A DNA stretch of 42,500 nucleotides from Caulobacteraceae bacterium. GTDB lineage: Bacteria; Pseudomonadota; Alphaproteobacteria; Caulobacterales; Caulobacteraceae. Within the stretch, counting starts at the first letter, position 1. Every line of letters starts with the position of its first letter. Positions 8,057-15,832 of the stretch are shown here, one piece after another. The stretch is from assembly GCA_030446805.1 (NCBI GenBank), contig JAUJMO010000002.1, forward strand, positions 299,481 to 341,980, in the 5' to 3' direction. The translations under genes and the position numbers were made by a program. Under the pieces are notes generated by a model. It made no database searches and was not told the origin of the DNA. It was given only the letters and a program-made list of their open reading frames with translations.

Positions 8057-8284
8057 GTGTCGAGCGGCGACGGCCTCCTCATGGCCGTGACGGAGTCGCC
8101 CGACGCCGAGTCCTGGCGCTTGGCCAGGGCTGACCGCCTGGTTCACGGTGACGCCGAGGTGGCGGCCATGCTCGGCGAGGCGCTGCTTCCTGGGGAGGGG
8201 GAGGGGGAGCCTGTGGCCCTGACGGTGATCGACGACAAGCTGATCCGCCAAGCTACCGGGGCCGCGTCCGTGGTGTCCGTGTGA
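8057..8284 (+). CDS. Hypothetical protein, coupled to the next gene
   Basis: A short acidic protein, 75 residues from GTG 8057 or 67 from ATG 8081 (MAVTESPDAESWRLARADRL). Neither start has a clear ribosome site. The sequence is soluble and helical with no motif I recognise. Its support comes from coherent codon use and from its stop overlapping the GTG of the following gene in a GTGA arrangement, which suggests translational coupling. Confidence 0.5.
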   Translation: MSSGDGLLMAVTESPDAESWRLARADRLVHGDAEVAAMLGEALLPGEGEGEPVALTVIDDKLIRQATGAASVVSV

Positions 8285-8595
8285 ACGGGCCGGCCAAAGA
8301 GCGGATGCCCAATTTCGCGGCGCTCAGCCCTCGGGCGCGCAACGCGGTGGGCGATTTCGTCTTCCCGGAGAGTGTCGAGGAAACGGCTGAAGAAGCCGAC
8401 GCGTCGGGGGCCAAGCGGGTCGCGGCCTTCGGTCGTCGGGAGTTCTTGCGCCTCCCCAAGGTCGGCCGAACAACTCTACAGGAGGTCACGGAGTGGCTGC
8501 GCGAGCGCGGGCAAAGCTGGTGCGACGCCGCCGCCCCCAAGGCTGATCGTTCGGGAGCTGGAGGCGGTCGCCAGCCGCCTCCCTCCCTGTCCTAG
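8281..8595 (+). CDS. Small protein with an RNA polymerase alpha-CTD-like fold
   Basis: A 104-residue protein. Two blocks align with the C-terminal domain of RNA polymerase alpha: LSPRARNAVGDF corresponds to the LSVRxxNxL start of that domain, and FLRLPKVGRTTLQEVTEWL then RERGQSW to its helix-hairpin-helix end. Between them lies an acidic insert (ESVEETAEEADASGAKR). Such helix-hairpin-helix domains bind DNA or contact regulators; here the domain stands alone without the polymerase-assembly part. The GTG start overlaps the preceding stop. The last 25 residues are Pro/Gly-rich and may not be structured. Whether it touches transcription is inference. Confidence 0.6.
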   Translation: MNGPAKERMPNFAALSPRARNAVGDFVFPESVEETAEEADASGAKRVAAFGRREFLRLPKVGRTTLQEVTEWLRERGQSWCDAAAPKADRSGAGGGRQPPPSLS

Positions 8596-8935
8596 TATTC
8601 TAGCGGAAGCATCAAGGTTAGCACCCGGCGGGTCAGCTCCACGCTCTACGGCGCTACGGAATATTCCTCCCCACTCGGGATGATAATAGTCGATCTTCCA
8701 CATCACCCGCTCGCCCCAAAGATCAAAGGCCCCAAAGTCGCGCGCTCCGTGCGGGTCGTTGTCACTGTTAGCCAATTCGAGGGTAGCTGCCCCCTCACGC
8801 CCGCTTCGCCTTGTGCGACCACTTCGCCATGCCCTCCTGAAACGCCCGGAGGGAGCACAACGGCGGTCGCCGTGGATTGCTCTGACAACGCCTTTACCTG
8901 ACAAGGCCTCCTGAAGCTCGGAACCACTTACTTCT
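8592..8935 (-). pseudogene. DUF3768 gene with frameshifts
   Basis: The core is clear on the minus strand: NSDNDPHGARDFGAFDLWGE then RVMWKIDYYHPE, the hallmark of DUF3768. The family's usual end, TRVLTIMLAxEY, is found downstream in another frame as TRRVLTLMLPLEY with stop at 8592-8594. Upstream, TAVVLPPGV in a third frame may be the strand that normally reads RVVLTxGV. At least two shifts therefore separate the pieces. DUF3768 proteins are small plasmid- and island-borne proteins of unknown function, which agrees with the accessory setting. Confidence 0.6.
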
Positions 8936-9251
8936 GGACCTAGGCACACCGGATGCGTGACTGAAGGCACGGAGGATTCGGCTCCCCCACAAAGACCAAG
9001 CCGTTAGACAGGGGAGTCGAGCAACGTCTAAGCTCAGGGCCGTTTGGCATGAGACGTTCAACCGGCCTCGCCGACGGGCCGCCGGGGAAGCGATCCGCGG
9101 TCAGGGGCTTCGTGCCTCCGCCGGAGGCCACGCAAGGAGTCGGTTCGGCGCCCGCCTCGCACACGCTTCGGCGCAGCGCTCGTTCATCCACCTTGATTGG
9201 GGTCCCTCCGACTTCGCGGTGGCGCCGCCTCAGTCCAGATCGGAGGAGATC
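8936..9251. other. Intergenic region without recognisable genes
   Basis: No supported frame on either strand. The last bases hold the strong ribosome site (GGAGGAG) of the following hydrolase. Confidence 0.5.
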
Positions 9252-10088
9252 ATGGATTCCCGAGAAGACGTCGTAGATGGCGTGACGATGCGCTGGCTGG
9301 AGTACGGCGAAGGGCTGCCAGTAGTCCTGCTTCATGGGATACCGACGAGCCCTGACCTCTGGCGTCACGTGATCGGAGAGGGCGTGGCGGGTCGCTGCCT
9401 GGCTTGGGAGATGGTCGGGTACGGCTCGTCCATTCCCGCAGGCCGGAACCGGGATCTTTCGATCCGGCGACAGGCCGATTACCTAGAGAGTTGGCTCGTT
9501 CACCTCCGCATCGACCGCGCTGTCCTCGCCGGCCATGACCTCGGCGGGGGCATAGGCCAGATCGTCGCTGTCCGCCGGCCTGAGATCTGCGCCGGTCTGT
9601 TCCTCACAAACGCGGTGGGTTACGATTCCTGGCCCCTACCCAGCATGAAAGCGATGCGGCCGGCCGGGGGGCTGGTGCGTCATCTTCCAGACGCGGTGTT
9701 CAAACAGATGTTTCGCAGCTTCATCACGCGGGGCCACGATGATCCAGCAAGGGCGAAGGAGTCCTTCGCTAAGCACTGGGCGGCTTATGAGGCCTGCGGC
9801 GGCGCCGACGCCTTCCTCCGACAAATCGGCTTCTTGGATGCCCGCGATACGCTCGCCCTAAGGGATGACCTACCGAAGCTGCGGAAGCGAGCCCGTCTCG
9901 TCTGGGGCGACGCCGACGAGTTCCAGGAGATCAAGTACGGCGAGCGTTTCGCACGGGATCTGCAGGCACCGCTGCATCGGATCCGTGGCGGCCGACACTT
10001 CACGCCCGAAGACCATCCGGAAATCATCGCGCGTGAACTCAATCTCCTCATCGAACAGATCGCGGCGGAGCCCGTCAGCCACCTTTGA
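9252..10088 (+). CDS. Alpha/beta hydrolase with Asp nucleophile (epoxide hydrolase or dehalogenase-like)
   Basis: A 278-residue alpha/beta hydrolase starting at the ATG at 9252 with GGAGGAG upstream. LHGIPTSPDLWR is the oxyanion loop. LAGHDLGGGIGQ places Asp, not Ser, at the nucleophile (residue 96), as in haloalkane dehalogenases and epoxide hydrolases. GDADEF supplies the acid and GGRHFTPEDHP the His (about residue 249). Haloalkane dehalogenases normally have HGNPTS with a halide-binding Asn after HG; here that residue is Ile, which argues against dehalogenase activity and leaves epoxide hydrolase or another ester-forming hydrolase. Single gene, cytoplasmic. Confidence 0.82.
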   Translation: MDSREDVVDGVTMRWLEYGEGLPVVLLHGIPTSPDLWRHVIGEGVAGRCLAWEMVGYGSSIPAGRNRDLSIRRQADYLESWLVHLRIDRAVLAGHDLGGGIGQIVAVRRPEICAGLFLTNAVGYDSWPLPSMKAMRPAGGLVRHLPDAVFKQMFRSFITRGHDDPARAKESFAKHWAAYEACGGADAFLRQIGFLDARDTLALRDDLPKLRKRARLVWGDADEFQEIKYGERFARDLQAPLHRIRGGRHFTPEDHPEIIARELNLLIEQIAAEPVSHL

Positions 10089-10541
10089 CTCAATCCGCCT
10101 CGAACGCCGACAAAGCAGTGGCCGGTGAGGCGCCTCCGAGGAGTAGACGCGTTCTGCTGGAGATCATGGCCTCTGGGGCGAGGGTTGGCCCAAGAGAACA
10201 CGCATACAGCGGGGCGTCCGCCTTTCAGGCGGCGCCATAGCTGTCAGGGCGGCGTTGTCAGAGGCCAGGGCAAGGCGGGGCGGGAGCTTCGCCCTTCGCT
10301 CCGGAAGCGCGGTCGAACGATTGAACCTCCCCAGCCGCGAAGGGTGATAGGCGTCGGGCAGAACTCTCGGCTTCACTCCTGCGTTTCTTGCGGGCGATCC
10401 CGGAGATGGCCGGTGATCATTCTTTCCCGCAGCTTGGGAAGCCCTGTCTGTGCGATGTGGGTCGATACTTCGCCTGATTGGCGAAAAACGTGCTCCGTCG
10501 TCCAGTTCTTGAGCGTTGAGATCGCCAGCCTTTGGACCGTC
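10089..10541. other. Intergenic region with one small hairpin
   Basis: No supported coding frame. CCGCC (10218-10222) and GGCGG (10228-10232) enclose TTTCA; with a bulged T the stem extends to about nine pairs (10213-10236). It lies 125 bases beyond the hydrolase stop, shares the block TTTCAGGCGGCGCC with the hairpin at 7489-7502, and could be a terminator or a small dispersed repeat. Confidence 0.45.
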
Positions 10542-10566
10542 GGAACCTTCCCGGTAAGGTCAGGTT
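10542..10566 (+). promoter_or_regulatory. EcfG-type general-stress promoter of the second secreted repeat protein
   Basis: GGAAC (10542-10546), 16 bases, then GGTT (10563-10566): the same element and spacing as at 6916-6940, with eight of nine bases of the GGAAC-N16/17-CGTT consensus. It ends 32 bases before the ATG at 10599, leaving room for the AAAGGA ribosome site. Confidence 0.6.
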
Positions 10567-10598
10567 ACGTCTGCGTCACATCGAAAGGACGACTTGTC

Positions 10599-10973
<375 letters not shown>

Positions 10974-10988
10974 GCGCTGAGGCCTGCA

Positions 10989-11026
10989 GGGGAACGGGAG
11001 AGAGCTTATGCATTCGCCCGTTCCCC
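10989..11026 (+). terminator. Hairpin after the secreted Asp/Asn/Gly protein
   Basis: GGGGAACGGG (10989-10998) and CCCGTTCCCC (11017-11026) are perfect 10-base inverted repeats separated by 18 bases, 15 bases beyond the stop. Confidence 0.6.
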
Positions 11027-11077
11027 CACGGCCCGTGCCGGGCCGGCGGAGCTGAACGCCGCCGCCGGGAAGCTGGC

Positions 11078-11278
11078 GCCGATCAGAGACCCATCGCCGA
11101 CTTCCGGAAGGACAACGACCCGGCGATCCATGCGGCCTGCGCGCACTTCCTGGTGCTCTACCGGGAGATCGGCCTCTTCTCCCGGGCGCTCGCGACGGTG
11201 GACGGCAGCAAGGTCAATGCGTGAACACCCGCGACAAAACCTTCACGCCGATGAAGCTGAGCAAGTGCATCGAGCAGG
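11078..11278 (+). pseudogene. IS1182-family transposase fragment
   Basis: The plus-strand frame reads RPIADFRKDNDPAIHAACAH, then LVLYREIGLFSRAL and VDGSK, the IADFRKDN...REIGLF...xAIDGSK block of IS1182-type DDE transposases. It stops at a TGA at 11222; shifting one base restores VNTRDKTFTPMKL, the expected next block (KAVNxRDKNFT). The fragment has neither end of the gene. It stops abruptly at about 11278 where an oppositely oriented IS6-type fragment begins. Confidence 0.7.
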
Positions 11279-11480
11279 TGCCCTGTTGTTGAACCATCGC
11301 CCGACCTCCTGATGGTCGACGTTTCCGAATTTCCTCAGAACTGCTCCGTACGGGCGCAGGCTGTGCGTGACGATCGCCCGCGACTTGCCGTAGCGCCTTT
11401 ATGGCTTGCTTCATGAACGTCAGAGGCCGTCCTCTTCGAAGCCTTCGTGCGGCTACCTCAAGGCTTCGACTTCGGCGCCC
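11279..11480 (-). pseudogene. IS6-family transposase fragment
   Basis: On the minus strand RYGKSRAIVTHSLRPYGAVL and GNVDHQEVGRWFNNRA match the IVTDxLRSYxAA...xNxxxxxEVGRWxNNRxENSH region of IS6-family DDE transposases, just before the catalytic Glu. Upstream, LTFMKQAIK in another frame is the preceding helix, so there is a shift near 11395. The frame ends at the junction with the IS1182 fragment, so the catalytic Glu and C-terminus are gone. Confidence 0.6.
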
Positions 11481-11753
11481 CCGTCGGATCGCGATGACAA
11501 GAAGGGAGCGAATGGTTCCGACGATACTTCGAGGCGCGATCGATGGCCCAGGGCCGGAGACGGCCGAGATGGCCGCAGCCGCTTCGGCGCTGGACGGACA
11601 CGTTGAGGGTTCCGAACGCCTGGCCGCAGCAGCACGCCTGCGAGGCCTAGGATCAGGACCGTCCGGAGCCCGCCTGGTCCCGGTGTTGGCGCAAGGCCGG
11701 TCTCACCCCTTTGTGGTGAGCGTTTGCGTCGACCATCGGCCGTCTCCGGCGTC

Positions 11754-12779
11754 TTACGCATTTCGGGCACGCCCGAAGGAGACCAGTGCGCCCGCGGCGA
11801 CCACTCCTGCCAGGAGGACCGCCGCCGCGGTTGCGCGCGGGTGCGTCTGCGCCGCTGTGTAGAGGCTGTGCTCGCGCACGAACCTAAGATCGGTGCGCTC
11901 CTCACCATCTGCGCCCGGCACGAACAGATTGCCTTCTCGCACGATCCGCTGATCTGGGCGCAGATCCTTCTGCAGAGCCGGCCCGAACGCCGCGAACGCC
12001 CGGTCTGCCAAGCCAGGGAAGACTTGCTGGAACAAAGCCTGACCTCGTCCGGCGGAACCCACCGTCAGATCCCGTACATGATGCTGGGCGGCGTAGAGGA
12101 CCGCGTCTGCGACCAGGTCGGGAGCATAAACCGGCGGCGGCAGACGGGCGGGCGAGTCCATGTAGTTGCGGGCGTGATCCTTGAACGGCGTCGAGATGGC
12201 CGACGGCTTGATCAGGGTGATCGACACGGGGAGCCTGTCCCGAATGACCTCAGTGCGAAGGGTGTTCGTGAACCCCTTAACGGCATGCTTGGCGGCGACG
12301 TAGGGCCCCTGCTCGGGGACACCGAAGTCCCCCAGCACCGAACCCATATTGATCAGCTTGCCGCCGCCGGGCCGAGTTCCGAAGTGCTCTATGGCCAGCA
12401 CGGAGCCGTAGACCACACCCCAGAAGTTGGTCTCGAACACCTTGCGCATGTCGTCGAACGGGGTGTCGAGCACCTTGCCGAACGTTCCCGTTCCGGCGTT
12501 GTTGACCCAGGCGTCGAAGCCGCCGAAGGCCCGCTCGGCGGCGTGCACGATCTCCGCGACTTGATCGCGATCACCCACGTCGGCGACGACGTACTCCGCC
12601 TCCGCGCCGCGGGCCCTGAGCTCGTCGCGCACTTCACGGAGGGCGGTTTCGTTTCTCGAGGCGAGCACAACGCTGGCGCCGGCCTCGGCGGCGCGTCGGG
12701 CCGTAGCCAAGCCGTTGCCGGAGCTTGCTCCTGTGATGACGATTGTTTGCTGCGACAGCGGCTTGAGACGCACTCTCAT
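11754..12779 (-). CDS. SDR-family oxidoreductase with C-terminal membrane segment
   Basis: A 341-residue short-chain dehydrogenase/reductase. TGASSGNGLATARR (about residues 17-30) is the Rossmann glycine motif, VVADVGD the adenine-binding acid, NNAGTGTF the NNAG motif, INMGSVLGDF the catalytic Ser strand, and YVAAKHA the catalytic YxxxK. The C-terminal 90 residues exceed the usual SDR length and end in a hydrophobic helix (AAAVLLAGVVAAGALVSF), suggesting a tail anchor. Non-aromatic amino acids follow the SDR steroid/ketoacyl type; the substrate is unknown. It is the last gene of a minus-strand group with an alpha/beta hydrolase and a DUF417 protein, divergent from an AraC regulator. Confidence 0.85.
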   Translation of the reverse strand: MRVRLKPLSQQTIVITGASSGNGLATARRAAEAGASVVLASRNETALREVRDELRARGAEAEYVVADVGDRDQVAEIVHAAERAFGGFDAWVNNAGTGTFGKVLDTPFDDMRKVFETNFWGVVYGSVLAIEHFGTRPGGGKLINMGSVLGDFGVPEQGPYVAAKHAVKGFTNTLRTEVIRDRLPVSITLIKPSAISTPFKDHARNYMDSPARLPPPVYAPDLVADAVLYAAQHHVRDLTVGSAGRGQALFQQVFPGLADRAFAAFGPALQKDLRPDQRIVREGNLFVPGADGEERTDLRFVREHSLYTAAQTHPRATAAAVLLAGVVAAGALVSFGRARNA

Positions 12780-12846
12780 CCTCCAGGCCCCCTGGCTGGG
12801 ACCTCAACGCCCATCGGGTCTGCTTCCAGGAACCGAGCCGCCAACA

Positions 12847-13785
12847 TCAGTGCGCGCCCCCTTGGTCGGTGAAGAACTGCTCGAGGGCGGCTACGAACAG
12901 CTCCGGTCGCTCGACGTGAGACAGGTGCCCGCCGCCGGGGATCATGACCAGGCGGCCGTTCTTCAGGCGATCCGCCGCCGCGGTCCCGTGACGGCTCGGG
13001 ACGACCATGTCGTTGGTCCCCCAGGTGATGAGGGTCGGCATCGGCAAGCGGGGAAGCTCATCCAGGAGCACCTCGCGCTGTCCGGTCAGGTCGAGCTCTC
13101 CCCGAAGGCATGCAACGACCCCGTTCAGGTGCCCGGGGGTCTGCGCCAGAACATACTGCTCCGCCAACCACTCGGGCGGCGCCAGCAGCGGCTGCGCGAA
13201 AGTGAGAGAGGCGAGCAGCGACACCCACTGCGGGGCGCCAAACGGCGAACTCAGCCATGCCGCCGCCACCTCGGCGGAGCCGGGGAGCGTCAGCCCGATC
13301 AGAATGGGATTGATCTCGCGACCGAGACCGGAGCTGCCGGCCAGGCAGAGCGATGTCACGCGATCCGGCGAAGCCAGGGCCAGCCGCAACGCGGTGTTGC
13401 CGCCGTGAGAGGCGCCGGCGAGGGCGACCCGGTCAAGAGCGAGGGCGTCCAGGAAGCCGGCCAGGAAATCGACGTAGAAGGCGGGCGGCGCGGGCTTGGT
13501 CGGGATCTTCGTGGTGCCGCCGGCGCCTGGGCTGTCGGGCACATACACCCGGTGCCTGCGGGCCAGCGCGGGCAACACCCAGCGCCAGGATCCGGAACTC
13601 TCCCCGTGGCCGTGCAGCAGGACGAGCGGCGGTCCTTCGCCCGCTGCAAGGTAACGCGTTCGGAAGTCACCGACGTCGACCCATCCCTCCTCGATGGCCA
13701 GGTCCGCGCTCCCGTTCACGCCGGCGCCCCCGGGGCGGCCGGACTGCGGCTGTGGTGGCGAAATCCTGTGCCTGCGGAACATCAT
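12847..13785 (-). CDS. Alpha/beta hydrolase
   Basis: A 312-residue alpha/beta hydrolase. LLHGHGESSGSWRW is the oxyanion segment, AGASHGGNTAL holds the Ser nucleophile, GTNDMVVP the acid and GGGHLSHVERP the His. The first 25 residues are a basic Pro-rich extension, and a Val/Met start further in may be real. Its start overlaps the stop of the DUF417 gene by four bases, so they are cotranscribed. Close families include lactonases and C-C hydrolases; the substrate cannot be decided. Confidence 0.82.
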   Translation of the reverse strand: MMFRRHRISPPQPQSGRPGGAGVNGSADLAIEEGWVDVGDFRTRYLAAGEGPPLVLLHGHGESSGSWRWVLPALARRHRVYVPDSPGAGGTTKIPTKPAPPAFYVDFLAGFLDALALDRVALAGASHGGNTALRLALASPDRVTSLCLAGSSGLGREINPILIGLTLPGSAEVAAAWLSSPFGAPQWVSLLASLTFAQPLLAPPEWLAEQYVLAQTPGHLNGVVACLRGELDLTGQREVLLDELPRLPMPTLITWGTNDMVVPSRHGTAAADRLKNGRLVMIPGGGHLSHVERPELFVAALEQFFTDQGGAH

Positions 13786-14258
13786 GCGCTGCGCTTCCCG
13801 CGGGCGTGCGCGTCAAGGAAGATCGCCAGGGCCACGGCGAACAGCACCATGTCCTTGCTCAGGAACTGCCCCTCGAAACTGAGCCAGGGCGGACCGTAGC
13901 CGTCCTGTATCGCCAGAGGCGCGTTGGTGAGCATTATGCTCACGGTGGTGGCGAAGGTGCCCATGGCCAGCAGGGCGCCTGCCATGGACGCCCGCCGGAA
14001 CCAGGCGCCCAGCGCCAGGAGCAAGCCCGTCGTCAGCTCGACCGAGCCGATCGCAATGCTGGCGCCCTGGGTTCCGAAGGCGGGATAGAGCCAGGACAGC
14101 AGAGGGTGGCTGGCGGCCATGGGCTCTATCAGCTCCGCTTCGTAGGCGAGGAACTTGTGCGCCCCGAAGGCCCCGAACAGGAGCACGAAGGTCCAGCGCA
14201 GCACGTTGATCGCCAAGGTGTCGGTGCGCTCGGCCGCGTTTGATTCAATGGTGGTCAT
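13782..14258 (-). CDS. DUF417 (YkgB/RclC-like) inner-membrane protein
   Basis: A 158-residue protein with four predicted membrane helices. Family landmarks are LRWTFVLLFGAFGAHKF, EPMAASHPLLSW, TGLLLALG and the C-terminal PWLSFEGQFLSKDMVLF, matching the S-x-x-GQFLxKDxxxL signature of DUF417. RclC of Escherichia coli, part of the reactive-chlorine response under the AraC-type RclR, belongs to this family. Here it heads an operon (hydrolase, SDR) divergent from an AraC-type regulator, which echoes the rcl layout but without RclA or RclB. GAAGGG precedes the ATG. Confidence 0.8.
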   Translation of the reverse strand: MTTIESNAAERTDTLAINVLRWTFVLLFGAFGAHKFLAYEAELIEPMAASHPLLSWLYPAFGTQGASIAIGSVELTTGLLLALGAWFRRASMAGALLAMGTFATTVSIMLTNAPLAIQDGYGPPWLSFEGQFLSKDMVLFAVALAIFLDAHARGKRSA

Positions 14259-14537
14259 GTCAGCCCTTCGTGTCGATGCCGGCCCGCCGCGTGAGCGAAG
14301 TTCCGTCGCAGAGTCGACAAACGCATGAGCACCTCAACAGACCCAAGGGGTTGGTGCCTTCGCGACCACAAGGCGTGCCTTCACGTCGCGAACTCCACCA
14401 CGGAACCCTTCGACGTCTACGATGGAGAAGATGCGACTGAACCACTCGTCAGTCATTCCGTTGCGTCTTCGCCCGCACCTCCAAACGTGGGGGCTGGTGC
14501 TGTCCCGACCGATCGGGCCGCCTACGGAGAGGTCAAG

Positions 14538-15515
14538 ATGGCACGCGATCGTTGGGCCCGGCCCGGCATTCTGGACGATCTGCTCACGACGCTTGAGGTG
14601 CGTTTGCATGCGTGGTCGCTGTGTGAAATCCAGCGGGGCTTCCGACTGGCTTTCGATCCGATGGACGCGGTGGTCGTCCACTACGTCCTTCGGGGAGAAG
14701 GTATGCTGCACCAGCAGGGCGACGCTCCTGTCCCTTTCGGACCCAAGAGCATCATGATCGTCGCCCCTGGCCGGGCGCAGACCCTCGCCGCCGAGCCGGT
14801 CTCCCACGACGTGCTCGCCGCCAAGGCGTGTCGCCTGCTGGCGGACGGGCTCTTGAAGTTCGACGCCCACGAGGGGGAAGGCGATCTTCTCGTCGCCTGC
14901 GGAACGATCAGCGCCACATTCGGAGGGCGGTTCGGCCTCTTCGACCACCAGACGGGGCCGCTGGCTGAGGACGTGAGCGGATGGCCTGAGTTCCAGGCTG
15001 CTTTCGACATGCTGCTGCGAGAGCTGAGCGACCCGCGCGCGGGAACACGAGCGCTCACAGAGGCCCTGATGAAACAATGCCTCATCATGCTTCTCCGCGA
15101 GCAGCTGGCGCGCTCAGGGCCGAACGCACCGGTCTTCAAGATGCTCGGAGAACCACGGCTGGCCCGTGTGGTAGCCCTGGTGATCGCACGGCCCGGCGCT
15201 TCGCATACCCTGGACAGCCTCGCTGAGGAGGCCGGCATGAGCCGATCCGCCTTCGCGGAGCGTTTCTACGTCACCTACGGACAAAGCCCGTTTGAGTTCG
15301 TTCAGATGGTGCGGTTGCGCTACGGCGCCCGCCTGCTGACGGTCAGCGACTTGCAGGTGACGGCGATCGCGCAGGCCGTCGGTTACGCCAGCAGGAGCCA
15401 CTTCTCCCGCGCTTTCCGGTCGGCGTTCGGCGTCGATCCGACCACCTACCGCCGGGACCGTCCACCTGACGACGAGCTTCCCGCCCCCATCATCAAGCGC
15501 CCGAAAGAAAAGTAG
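14538..15515 (+). CDS. AraC-family transcriptional regulator with cupin sensor domain
   Basis: About 325 residues from the ATG at 14538, preceded by GGAGAGG; an upstream in-frame extension to 14325 has no homology and is discarded. The N-terminal cupin domain contains VVVHYVLRGEGMLHQ, FGPKSIMIVAPG and FGLFDHQTGPL. The C-terminal pair of helix-turn-helix motifs is LDSLAEEAGMSRSAFAERF and VTAIAQAVGYASRSHFSRAF, then FGVDPTTYRR. Regulators of this type usually control an adjacent divergent operon, here DUF417-hydrolase-SDR. The broken gene at 5544 is a close relative. No operator could be assigned. Confidence 0.88.
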   Translation: MARDRWARPGILDDLLTTLEVRLHAWSLCEIQRGFRLAFDPMDAVVVHYVLRGEGMLHQQGDAPVPFGPKSIMIVAPGRAQTLAAEPVSHDVLAAKACRLLADGLLKFDAHEGEGDLLVACGTISATFGGRFGLFDHQTGPLAEDVSGWPEFQAAFDMLLRELSDPRAGTRALTEALMKQCLIMLLREQLARSGPNAPVFKMLGEPRLARVVALVIARPGASHTLDSLAEEAGMSRSAFAERFYVTYGQSPFEFVQMVRLRYGARLLTVSDLQVTAIAQAVGYASRSHFSRAFRSAFGVDPTTYRRDRPPDDELPAPIIKRPKEK

Positions 15516-15819
15516 CTTCGTCAGACCGCAAAGCGCCCGCACTTGCCGCGAGCTCCACAAGCCGGGCTGACTTCACGCGCCGAGCGCAACGGTTGAAGCA
15601 GCATTCGGTGCAGCGTGAGTTCGCCCGCCCCTCGTCGACAGGGTCCCAGGCGGCGGAAGCTTGGCTTACGGCCTTGTTGTCCGAGACCTCGAACTGAACA
15701 ACTGACTTGTGGTGCCGTTCGAGGCACACCGTTGCTGCTTCTGCGTACCCCGACGAAACCGCGTCGGTGAGCCCGTAGTGCCGCGCGCTCAGATCGCGAA
15801 ACTTCAGCTCACTACTCAT
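15493..15819 (-). CDS. Hypothetical third gene of the RES/Xre operon
   Basis: A 108-residue protein from the ATG at 15819 (GAGGTGG upstream), 13 bases beyond the RES toxin stop, hence in the same operon. The N-terminal half, LKFRDLSARHYGLTDAVSS then YAEAATVCLERHH, is well formed and resembles a family of uncharacterised rhizobial-type proteins recognised only from memory. After AWDPVDE the sequence turns Cys/Arg-rich (RCTECCFNRCARR), unlike what I expect of that family, so the C-terminus may be out of frame or replaced. Its 3' end overlaps the end of the convergent AraC gene by 23 bases. Confidence 0.55.
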   Translation of the reverse strand: MSSELKFRDLSARHYGLTDAVSSGYAEAATVCLERHHKSVVQFEVSDNKAVSQASAAWDPVDEGRANSRCTECCFNRCARRVKSARLVELAASAGALRSDEATFLSGA

Positions 15820-15832
15820 GTCACTGTCCACC

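Noticed and set aside
11453-11753. Minus-strand frame containing a hydrophobic stretch (TVLILGLAGVLL)
   Set aside because: The rest is Arg/Pro-rich, the frame overlaps the SDR end, and no ribosome site or family match is seen.
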